DNA from: UBA3774 sp045600025 | GTDB taxonomy: Bacteria; Bacillota; Clostridia; Lachnospirales; Lachnospiraceae | Assembly: GCA_045600025.1 (NCBI GenBank) | Contig: JAZRXC010000050.1 | Coordinates: 1-19,474 of the forward strand | DNA: 19,474 nt | Reading direction: 5' to 3' | Shown here: piece after piece, positions 6,973 through 13,896 of the stretch | Layout of the letters: the number at the start of each line of letters is the position of its first letter | Numbering within the stretch: the first letter of the stretch is position 1 | The notes under the pieces: model-generated | Database searches by the model: none | What the model was told of the DNA's origin: nothing | Seen by the model: only the letters and a program-made list of their open reading frames with translations | Program-made: the position numbers and the translations under genes

Positions 6973-8202
6973 ATGAAAGCTTACGAAAGATTATTAAAAT
7001 ACGTACAAGTTTATACTACGAGTGACGCGGAGGCGGAGCTGCTTGATAACCCGCCGGTTCCTTCAGCCGCGAGAGAATTCGATTTGGGCAAGTTATTAGT
7101 TGAGGAAATGAAGGCTATCGGCATAGCCGATGCTTATATAGATGAGCACTGCTATGTATACGGAACTATTCCCGCAACGCCCGGATACGAAGACAAGAAG
7201 GCAGTCGGATTCAATGCACATATGGACACAGCTCCCGACTTCTCAGGTGAAAATGTGCATCCTCAGATTCACGAAAATTATAACGGCGGTGACCTCGAGT
7301 TGGGTGAAGGCAGAAAACTGGATGTTGCCACATTTCCGCACCTGCCTTCATTAAAAGGACAGACGCTTATTACTACGGACGGAAAGACACTGCTTGGCGC
7401 AGATGACAAGGCGGGCGTTGCCGAGATTATGACGATGGCCGAATACTTTATTACAAGCGGAGAGCCTCATGGAAAGATTTGCGTAAGCTTCACTCCCGAT
7501 GAGGAGATAGGCCACGGCGCAGGGCTTTTCGATATAGGAAAATGGGGCGCTGATTTTGCGTACACAGTAGACGGCGATGCGCCGGAAGAGATTCAGTGCG
7601 AGAACTTCAATGCCTGCGCTGCAAGATTCGAAATAGCCGGATTTAACATTCATCCCGGTAGCGCCAAGGACAAGATGAAGAATGCAGGACTTATCGCAAT
7701 GGAGCTTAACGCACTGCTCCCTGCAGATGAGATTCCCGCAAAGACAGAAGGATACGAGGGTTTTTATCATCTGACGGATATGCAGGGTGACGTGAGCGCA
7801 GCTATGCTTGATTACATCATCCGCGATCACGACGCAGAGAAATTTGCGGCTCGTCAGGATAAGCTCCGTGAAGTTGCGGACAAGATCAATGAGAAATACG
7901 GCGAGGGTACCTGCAAGCTGACCATCAGACAGCAGTACAGAAATATGGCAGAGATAGTAGCGCAGTATCCTTATGTTGTTGAATATGCCAAGGCGGCGAT
8001 AACGGCAGCGGGTCTTACTCCTGTGCTTGTGCCGATAAGAGGCGGCACGGACGGCGCGCAGCTCACCTATCGCGGACTTGTGTGCCCGAACCTCGGAACC
8101 GGCGGACACGCCTTCCACGGACCTTATGAACACATCACGGTAGAGAGTATGGATACGGCAACGGAAGTGCTGAAAGGCATTATCAGAGAAATAGCAAAAT
8201 AA
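6973..8202 (+). CDS. pepT: Peptidase T (tripeptide aminopeptidase)
   Basis: 409 residues, the usual length for PepT, a cytoplasmic di-zinc M20 aminopeptidase that removes the N-terminal residue of tripeptides. Metal and catalytic motifs are all present: HMDTAPD (His83, Asp85), GADDKAG (Asp144), PDEEIGHG (Glu177/Glu178), TVDGD (Asp200) and the C-terminal GGHAFHGPYE (His382). The dimerisation lid lies between. The ATG at 6973 has no Shine-Dalgarno of its own. GAGGAGG sits about 34 bp upstream inside the end of the preceding gene and no other in-frame start exists nearer, so translation may be coupled to the YARHG gene. It ends before a strong terminator. Probably housekeeping peptide recycling. 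Confidence 0.96.
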   Translation: MKAYERLLKYVQVYTTSDAEAELLDNPPVPSAAREFDLGKLLVEEMKAIGIADAYIDEHCYVYGTIPATPGYEDKKAVGFNAHMDTAPDFSGENVHPQIHENYNGGDLELGEGRKLDVATFPHLPSLKGQTLITTDGKTLLGADDKAGVAEIMTMAEYFITSGEPHGKICVSFTPDEEIGHGAGLFDIGKWGADFAYTVDGDAPEEIQCENFNACAARFEIAGFNIHPGSAKDKMKNAGLIAMELNALLPADEIPAKTEGYEGFYHLTDMQGDVSAAMLDYIIRDHDAEKFAARQDKLREVADKINEKYGEGTCKLTIRQQYRNMAEIVAQYPYVVEYAKAAITAAGLTPVLVPIRGGTDGAQLTYRGLVCPNLGTGGHAFHGPYEHITVESMDTATEVLKGIIREIAK

Positions 8203-8215
8203 ACGTTTCGAAAAC

Positions 8216-8252
8216 AAAAGAGGCACCCTTCATTTTCGGGGTGCCTCTTAGT
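8216..8252. terminator. Bidirectional intrinsic terminator between pepT and the activase gene
   Basis: Perfect 11-bp inverted repeat AAGAGGCACCC (8218-8228) and GGGTGCCTCTT (8239-8249), with A-rich sequence before it on the plus strand. It serves two convergent genes. Confidence 0.88.
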
Positions 8253-8263
8253 ATGTCCGGAGG

Positions 8264-8956
8264 TTAATTTACACCGCGGATCTGGGTGTTTGGTACGTAG
8301 GGTAGGACTATCGCTTTTATGCGCTCCATTAGTGCGGGTGCGGGCTGAGAGAACTTGCGCTCAAATACCAGCTCCGAGTCCACGAATGCCTGAAGGAAGT
8401 AGGCTTCGGGACCGGCAATCCATCGGCCGATTTCCTCAAAGTCTTCTTCCGAATGAAGCTCGGGCACTACAGTTGTACGGAATTCGAAAGGTGTGTCTCC
8501 GCTCATCAGCAGGTTCACGCTTTCATTTATGCGCCCCATGTCAATGCCGGGCATACCGGTGACTTCCGGGTATCCGGAAGGCGAAGACTTGATGTCCATC
8601 GCGACATAATCAAGCAGGTGCTCGTCAATCAGCTGACGGAGCACTTCGGGGCGGTAGCCATTTGAGTCGAGCTTAACCTTGAGCCCCATGTCGCGCAGCT
8701 TGCAGATAAAATCGTGAAGGCCTGCCTGCAGAGTCGGCTCGCCGCCTGTAATCGCCACCCCCTCCAGCACGCGTGCGCGCTTTTTGATCATTTCCAGAAC
8801 TTCTTCTTCAGAATACAAAACTTCCGGCACGAAAAGCTCGCTGTTGTGGCAGAACGGGCATCGGAAATTGCAACCGCCGAGGAACACCGTACAAGCCACC
8901 TTGCCGGGAAAGTCGAGTAAAGTCAGTTTTTGATATCCACCGATTTGAAGCATCAT
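8264..8956 (-). CDS. nrdG: Radical-SAM activase, anaerobic ribonucleotide reductase activating type
   Basis: 230 residues. GGCNFRCPFCHN holds the CX3CX2C cluster (Cys29, Cys33, Cys36) that binds the [4Fe-4S] cluster and SAM; GGEP (71-74) is the SAM amino-group motif. The N-terminus (IGGYQKLTLLDFPGKVACTVF) and the length match the longer NrdG-like subfamily, which would install the glycyl radical on an anaerobic reductase. No NrdD or other glycyl-radical enzyme is in the window, so the partner is not proven and a pyruvate-formate-lyase-type activase is possible. The ATG at 8956 follows GGAGGGG at good spacing (a second ATG is adjacent). A promoter candidate lies at 8974-9002. Confidence 0.85.
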   Translation of the reverse strand: MMLQIGGYQKLTLLDFPGKVACTVFLGGCNFRCPFCHNSELFVPEVLYSEEEVLEMIKKRARVLEGVAITGGEPTLQAGLHDFICKLRDMGLKVKLDSNGYRPEVLRQLIDEHLLDYVAMDIKSSPSGYPEVTGMPGIDMGRINESVNLLMSGDTPFEFRTTVVPELHSEEDFEEIGRWIAGPEAYFLQAFVDSELVFERKFSQPAPALMERIKAIVLPYVPNTQIRGVN

Positions 8957-8973
8957 TTGCCCCTCCGGGTATG

Positions 8974-9002
8974 ATTTTAATCCAAACGTGACAGGGAATC
9001 AA
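8974..9002 (-). promoter_or_regulatory. Candidate promoter for the activase gene
   Basis: Minus strand: TTGATT (9002-8997), 17-bp spacer, TAAAAT (8979-8974). It gives a very short leader of about 12 nt that still includes the GGAGGGG site. No tract for an Fnr- or NrdR-type regulator is convincing by eye. Confidence 0.5.
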
Positions 9003-9044
9003 GCCCGCCGCAAGCAAAGTAAATCTAAAACTTTTTACAACCCA

Positions 9045-9073
9045 TTGAAAAAAATACCATTTTGAGATATACC
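9045..9073 (+). promoter_or_regulatory. Candidate promoter for the 9156-11493 operon
   Basis: TTGAAA (9045-9050), 17 bp, TATACC (9068-9073), giving a leader of about 75 nt. The -35 is good, the -10 only fair. Confidence 0.45.
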
Positions 9074-9109
9074 GTATGTAATCAAAAAGCCAGGTGTTTT
9101 CGGCATACA

Positions 9110-9129
9110 TTGCAGCAATGAAACTGCAA
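9110..9129 (+). promoter_or_regulatory. Inverted repeat in the leader of the LYT-domain gene
   Basis: TTGCAG, 8 nt, CTGCAA. A short perfect dyad between the promoter candidate and the start codon; it could be an operator half-site pair or a weak hairpin. Single occurrence, so chance is possible. Confidence 0.3.
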
Positions 9130-9155
9130 AATCTAATATAAAACGAGGAATTATT

Positions 9156-9788
9156 ATGGAACTACGTACAGTACTTGAAATGATAGTGAACATTATTCTG
9201 CCTGTGGCAATCACCATTATTCTGGAATACGTCCGCAAGGATAATGCAATAAAACATTCCCTGCGGTTTAAAATCGTTGTGGGAATCATTCTCGGCATAA
9301 CGTCCGCATTGGGCAGCGAGCTGGGGTTCGCCGTGAGCAACGCGGCTCTCATTAACACCAGAAGTGCTGCCGTAGTGAGCGCAGGACTGTTCTTCGGACT
9401 TCCTGCAGGAATCATCGCAGGAGTTATAGCAAGCCTTGAGCGCGTTCTTGCCGCATTTGTCTGGCATTCCGCCGGAACATATACAGTATGGGCATGCTCT
9501 CTTGCAACGCTTGTGACAGGAACAGTCGCGGGCCTGCTGCATAACCGCACCTTCCGCAATCGTCACTATGTGCTGTGGATCGGCCTTCTGATCGGCGCCA
9601 CATCAGAACTGTTCCATATCGGTCTCAATTTGCTCTTCAAGATAAATGACATTGAGCAAATGTGGATAATCACAAAGGAAGTAGCCGTGCCGCAGGTATT
9701 GTGCAATGCGGTCGCAATCGGCTTATCATCCGTTAGCGTCAAACTGATTAAAATCACCGGCTATAAAGCGGAAAAGACATCGGACTAA
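9156..9788 (+). CDS. Stand-alone 5TM-5TMR_LYT membrane sensor domain protein
   Basis: 210 residues, almost wholly hydrophobic, with about six helices. The signature of the LytS-type receptor domain is clear: ALGSELGFAVSNAALINTR (Asn67, Arg69), AAVVSAGLFFGLPAGIIAGV, IASLERVLAAF, then ACSLATLVTGTVAGLL. In LytS/YpdA-type histidine kinases this domain is N-terminal and senses envelope state or a small ligand such as pyruvate. Here it ends after the membrane part with only a short basic tail, so there is no GAF, kinase or GGDEF output in the same polypeptide. It may pair with the membrane protein that follows 32 bp later or act as a small transporter. The start follows GAGGA with 6-nt spacing. Confidence 0.8.
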   Translation: MELRTVLEMIVNIILPVAITIILEYVRKDNAIKHSLRFKIVVGIILGITSALGSELGFAVSNAALINTRSAAVVSAGLFFGLPAGIIAGVIASLERVLAAFVWHSAGTYTVWACSLATLVTGTVAGLLHNRTFRNRHYVLWIGLLIGATSELFHIGLNLLFKINDIEQMWIITKEVAVPQVLCNAVAIGLSSVSVKLIKITGYKAEKTSD

Positions 9789-9820
9789 ATAAAACGCAAG
9801 AAAAAAGGAGAAAAAACAAA

Positions 9821-10456
9821 ATGGAAAATGTAGTTGACAATCGTCCTGCCAAAAAGCTTTTGGCTATGTTGCTTCTGTTTGTTGTTTTTCAGGCAACAAG
9901 CATAGTATTCTATGTTATTGATTACGGCATCGACCTTACATGGATGGTGGAGTGCATCATACTTCTTACCGCCGGAATCTTAATGTACAATTCGTACCGC
10001 AATCACACTAAAAATGTTATGAAGCCCGTTCTTGGAGCGACATTGGCAATAATCATGTATTACAACATGAATATTGCAATGGAGTACATCCAAAACATCA
10101 AGATTATTTTTGAAGCCGCCCTAGGAAATGCAGCATGCATCGTTTATACTATATCGCAAATTATGGTATTTATAATTCTGGCACTGATGAATATTATGCA
10201 TTATGTAATTAACTCAACGCATCACAGCAGCCCCAAGAAAATCAGATTTAATAAAATTCTGTACATTTTCTTCGTGGCTTTCTCAATTGCAAATTGTGTT
10301 GCCTTTTTCTTCTCCATTACAAGTATAAATACTAAAATCAGCTGCTGCGTCGGCAATATGGCAGATTTCTTCCTGGTAAGCATGGTAATAAGCATCGAAA
10401 GTCTTCTTGATGAATTCCGTCTCAAGAGAGAAGCAAACGCAGAAGCAGAAGCATAA
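9821..10456 (+). CDS. Membrane protein of unknown function (about six TM helices)
   Basis: 211 residues; ATG behind AAAGGAG. I do not recognise a family. Hydrophobic segments lie near 13-33, 40-56, 70-88, 95-130 (probably two), 148-168 and 176-192, followed by a charged cytoplasmic tail (DEFRLKREANAEAEA). There is a Cys-Cys pair (SCCVGN) in the last loop. The gene sits between the LYT-domain protein and a lipoprotein in the same orientation, with short gaps (32 bp and 107 bp), so a shared membrane complex is possible. It is not obviously related to the other orphan membrane protein at 16581-17252. Confidence 0.75.
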   Translation: MENVVDNRPAKKLLAMLLLFVVFQATSIVFYVIDYGIDLTWMVECIILLTAGILMYNSYRNHTKNVMKPVLGATLAIIMYYNMNIAMEYIQNIKIIFEAALGNAACIVYTISQIMVFIILALMNIMHYVINSTHHSSPKKIRFNKILYIFFVAFSIANCVAFFFSITSINTKISCCVGNMADFFLVSMVISIESLLDEFRLKREANAEAEA

Positions 10457-10563
10457 GGATACTGCAAAGAGCAAAAAACACTTGCCCTCGGGCCGTGGCA
10501 AATGCTTTGCTAAATCCGAGTGCAGAAAAAATAAAACACGGCCAATAACCAACGGAGGAGATT

Positions 10564-11493
10564 ATGAAAACAAAAAAGATTATTTCTGCAATATTATGTA
10601 TCGTAATGAGCGCTGCTCTTTGCGCATGTGGAAACGGAACTAAGTTTAACACTCCCGACACATTGACAGACGGAGAAATAAAATTTGCAGACTTTCTCCC
10701 GACTATCGAAATAGAGGGAACATTTACCAAGGTCCAGGGCCCTACCGGCGACACCTATGAGACGATTGCTTATTATGAAAACAAGGATCAGACTTCACCT
10801 GATAAGGCTATCGCGCTGTACGCATGGGAAAAGACAGACACCTTATTTAATGAGGCAAAATGGGTTCTGAATGAATACTATCCGGATGCAGAATATGATC
10901 CGGTAGAGACGGAAGAAGACGGCCTTAAGAGCGTATATTTCTGCGCGCTCGACAAAGATCGTTATGAAGAAGTGACATATTGCTCATCTTATTTCTTTGA
11001 GAACGAAGGAAAGACATATGAACTCGATTTCTTCACTCCGGTAGAAAAGATCGCTTTAGGCGACACGGGAGTGTATTTCTATGGACCGGCAGGCATGCAG
11101 GAACTTGCCATTTCCGAAGAAGAAAAGGCCAACGGATGTATTGCATTCCGTCACGATGAGTACGGGCTCTTCTGCGATTACAAGCTCTACATATGGCCTG
11201 CCAGTGCTGATTCTACATTTGAATCCAACATAGAATGGTATAAAGAAGAAAAGGAAAATGTGGAAGTAATAGATTATTATACAGTTACCTCCGAATCAGG
11301 CAAAGAGTATAAGGGCTTATATCTCAGCTTCAACGATGAAGTTGACGGCGTAAAGAACTACAATATTGAGTTTGCTGAGAGAATAGGCGAAACATACATC
11401 TATCTTGACTGTGTGATTCCTGACGGAACGAATAATCCGGCTTTGACGCATAGCGTAGGTGCGCTTTCATACGGATTTGAAAACTATCCGTAA
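10564..11493 (+). CDS. Secreted lipoprotein of unknown function
   Basis: 309 residues; ATG behind GGAGGAG. Signal peptide with two lysine pairs and lipobox LCAC (Cys22), followed by a short GNGTKFN linker. The mature part is acidic, aromatic-rich and has an alternating strand pattern (YETIAYYENKD, LKSVYFCALDKD, KTYELDFFTPVEK, GVYFYGP), consistent with an extracellular beta-rich domain, possibly two similar halves (LPTIEIEGTF... and LYIWPASADS...). No catalytic motif is recognised. It is the last gene before a terminator and probably belongs to the operon that starts at 9156. The 107-bp gap before it (10457-10563) contains only a weak hairpin without a T-tract. Confidence 0.82.
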   Translation: MKTKKIISAILCIVMSAALCACGNGTKFNTPDTLTDGEIKFADFLPTIEIEGTFTKVQGPTGDTYETIAYYENKDQTSPDKAIALYAWEKTDTLFNEAKWVLNEYYPDAEYDPVETEEDGLKSVYFCALDKDRYEEVTYCSSYFFENEGKTYELDFFTPVEKIALGDTGVYFYGPAGMQELAISEEEKANGCIAFRHDEYGLFCDYKLYIWPASADSTFESNIEWYKEEKENVEVIDYYTVTSESGKEYKGLYLSFNDEVDGVKNYNIEFAERIGETYIYLDCVIPDGTNNPALTHSVGALSYGFENYP

Positions 11494-11525
11494 ATAGTAT
11501 CAGATAATATCAGATAGTATAAACT

Positions 11526-11552
11526 CGGCAGGGAGAAATCCCTGCCGTTTGT
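11526..11552 (+). terminator. Intrinsic terminator after the lipoprotein gene
   Basis: Perfect 9-bp inverted repeat CGGCAGGGA-GAAA-TCCCTGCCG (11526-11547) followed by TTTGTCT. A short direct repeat (ATCAGATA, twice at 11497-11517) lies just before it; I see no function in that. Confidence 0.85.
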
Positions 11553-11637
11553 CTGCGCAGGCGCAATGGATTTACTTCCGACGGATGGTTAATAAAATTC
11601 TCTTGTTACTTTAATTTTTCCCGCAAATATGCCATAA

Positions 11638-11643
11638 TATAAT
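11638..11643 (+). promoter_or_regulatory. Perfect -10 hexamer upstream of the permease operon
   Basis: TATAAT, overlapping a second CATAAT. No good -35 is found at 16-18 bp (only TTTTTC). Transcription would begin near 11650, which allows either start of the first permease gene. Confidence 0.42.
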
Positions 11644-11667
11644 AGGTGTAGAATTACAATAGGTGGA

Positions 11668-13896
11668 GTGTATTCAAAAGAAAAAATGACGCGCTTAACC
11701 AAAAAAATTCTCATGACACTTCTTTCGCTGGCGATGCTTTTGCCGGCTGTTTCCTATGCCTCGGACGGGACGGAATTTGCCCGGACAAATAAGGTCGGAT
11801 TCGTGCTGGGAGGAATCCTGGATGCGTACTGTGATGACGCGTTGCCAGGAGGAGAGCCGGAGTATTATTACGTCGCTGCGGATATGCCGCTGGCGCTGGA
11901 GACCGGCAAGATTGACGCTTATGTCGATGACGAATTATCCGCCATCGCTCATTGCAAGACATACAATAATATTCGCATAGACAAAGTGCTCGCAGCCGAT
12001 CACTACGGCTTTATATTCAATAAGAGCCACGAGAAATTGCGCGATAAGATGAGTGAATACATCATCGGACTGCGCGAAGCCGGTGAGCTTGATAGATTAA
12101 GGCGAGTCTGGATCGAGAGCGATGACGAAGACCTGAAGGTAGTGGACTACGACAATCTGCCTGCGACAAACGGCACGCTTAACATCTCAATCGCTGCCAC
12201 GATGCCACCTATGGTTTATGTCAAAGACGGCAAATACGTCGGGTATGAAGTAGATATAATCACCGGCTTCTGCAGAGAATACGGCTATGCGCCGGAGTTC
12301 TCCAACACTGACTTCTCGGGAGGGATAGCCGCAGTAACATCAGGCATAGCCGATATCGGCGCAGCGAGCTATTCCATAACAGAAGAGAGAAAAGAGAACA
12401 TGCTCTTTTCCGAATCTCATGTAGAGGCAAATGTAGTCTCGGTCGTAAGAATAAGCGATTCCAAGGTGCGTGCGATCGAAGATTACAACAATGCAAGACT
12501 CGGAGTGCTTGAGGGAAGCGTGAATGTAGCGACCGCCCGGAAGTATTTCCCGGACGCAGTGCTTCATTATTACAGCGAACACGAAGACTTAGCGGCCGCA
12601 CTTGATAAAAACGTAATAGATGCTTACATAACGGACGAGCCAACCGCCCGCATGCTGCTTAATACATACGAAGACCAGAATATATTGACCACTCTGGAAT
12701 CGTCCTCATACGCATTTGCATTTCCGAAGGATGATCCTGACAGCGAAAAGCTCAGAGAGCAGCTCGACAATTACCTGTACAAGATCAAAGAGAACGGAAC
12801 GCTCAGAGATATAGATAATGTGTGGTTCGGGCAGGACGAAGAAAAGAAAGCCGTTGACCTTGACAGGATCAAAACGAATTCCAAGATGATTACGCTTGCG
12901 GCCTTCGAAAGTGAGCCGCTTGTATATATAAAAGACGGCAAGTACGTCGGATACGAGATAGACATCATGGCAGGCTTCTGTGAAGAGTACGGCTATGACT
13001 TGGACATAAATGAATACTCATTTGACGGTCTGTTAAATGCCGTTCAGACCGGAAGATGCGATGTTGCTGTCGGAGACATTTCCGTAACAGAGGAAAGAAA
13101 AGAAACCATGCTTTTCTCGGTGCCTGACTACGATTCCGGTAACGTACTTGTAGTTAAGAACAAAAATGCGGTATCGCAGGAAGGCTTCTTCGCAACTATA
13201 AAAAACAGCTTTTACAAGACGTTTATACAGGAAAGCCGCTGGAAATTATTTGCCCAGGGCATACTTACGACGATACTTGTTGCGCTGATGTCAGTAGTGT
13301 GCGGAACGCTGATTGCCTATGCAATATTCCTGTTCTACTACAAAAACAAAACAGTCGTAAATAAAGTAATAACCGGCTACTGTGAGCTGGTCGAAAAAAC
13401 CCCGGCAGTAGTCATACTGATGATTCTGTATTACATCATCTTCGGAAGGCTTGACGTTAACGCTACATTTGTAGCAGCACTCGGCCTATCCATGAAATTC
13501 TCCGTAAGAGTGTTCGGCCTTTTGCGAATCGGAGTAGGCGCTATAGATAAGGGGCAGACTCAGGCGGCGCTTGCGCTCGGTTACCCTGCGCAGAAGGCAT
13601 TTACCAAGATAGTGCTGCCGCAGGCGATCATGCATGTCATAGCAGGCTACAAGAGCAGCATAGTGAATCTGATTGAAGAAACCGCGGTGGTGGGTTATAT
13701 TGCAGTGCAGGATCTGACTAAGATATCCGATATCATAAGAAGCCGCACATACGAAGCGTTCTTCCCGCTGATTGTATCCGCGCTGTTTTACGTGCTGGTT
13801 GCGGTGCTTCTTATCGCAATCGTAAAAAATATTGAGATAAAAATCGACCCGAGAAAGAGAAAAGAAGAGGACATATTGAAAGGAATAAAAATATGA
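11668..13896 (+). CDS. Amino-acid ABC importer subunit: two tandem permuted family-3 binding domains fused to a permease
   Basis: 742 residues from GTG 11668 (AGGTGGA directly before it); ATG 11686 would give a more typical signal peptide (TRLTKKILMTLLSLAML...SYA|S). Parts: lobe-2-type half (about 38-155, VGFVLGG..., DAYVDDEL), lobe-1-type half (166-265, TLNISIAAT..., ITEERKE with Arg241), lobe 2 again (275-390, LGVLEGSV, DAYITDEP), lobe 1 again (405-495, VTEERKE with Arg477), then a polar-amino-acid-type permease (about 515-730, ILTTILVALMS...; EAA loop near 629, AALALGYPAQKAFTKIVLPQ). So the order is lobe2-lobe1-lobe2-lobe1-permease: two circularly permuted binding domains. The Arg (alpha-carboxylate) and Asp (alpha-amino) signatures of amino-acid binders are kept. 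The stop overlaps the next start as ATGA. Confidence 0.9.
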   Translation: MYSKEKMTRLTKKILMTLLSLAMLLPAVSYASDGTEFARTNKVGFVLGGILDAYCDDALPGGEPEYYYVAADMPLALETGKIDAYVDDELSAIAHCKTYNNIRIDKVLAADHYGFIFNKSHEKLRDKMSEYIIGLREAGELDRLRRVWIESDDEDLKVVDYDNLPATNGTLNISIAATMPPMVYVKDGKYVGYEVDIITGFCREYGYAPEFSNTDFSGGIAAVTSGIADIGAASYSITEERKENMLFSESHVEANVVSVVRISDSKVRAIEDYNNARLGVLEGSVNVATARKYFPDAVLHYYSEHEDLAAALDKNVIDAYITDEPTARMLLNTYEDQNILTTLESSSYAFAFPKDDPDSEKLREQLDNYLYKIKENGTLRDIDNVWFGQDEEKKAVDLDRIKTNSKMITLAAFESEPLVYIKDGKYVGYEIDIMAGFCEEYGYDLDINEYSFDGLLNAVQTGRCDVAVGDISVTEERKETMLFSVPDYDSGNVLVVKNKNAVSQEGFFATIKNSFYKTFIQESRWKLFAQGILTTILVALMSVVCGTLIAYAIFLFYYKNKTVVNKVITGYCELVEKTPAVVILMILYYIIFGRLDVNATFVAALGLSMKFSVRVFGLLRIGVGAIDKGQTQAALALGYPAQKAFTKIVLPQAIMHVIAGYKSSIVNLIEETAVVGYIAVQDLTKISDIIRSRTYEAFFPLIVSALFYVLVAVLLIAIVKNIEIKIDPRKRKEEDILKGIKI

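Noticed and set aside
7351..8226. 291-codon open frame antisense to pepT
   Set aside because: Shadow of a complete PepT; no ribosome site, and it runs through the terminator.
10482..10501. TTGCC...GGCAA hairpin before the lipoprotein gene as a terminator
   Set aside because: Only five pairs in the outer stem and no T-tract afterwards; the flanking genes look co-transcribed.
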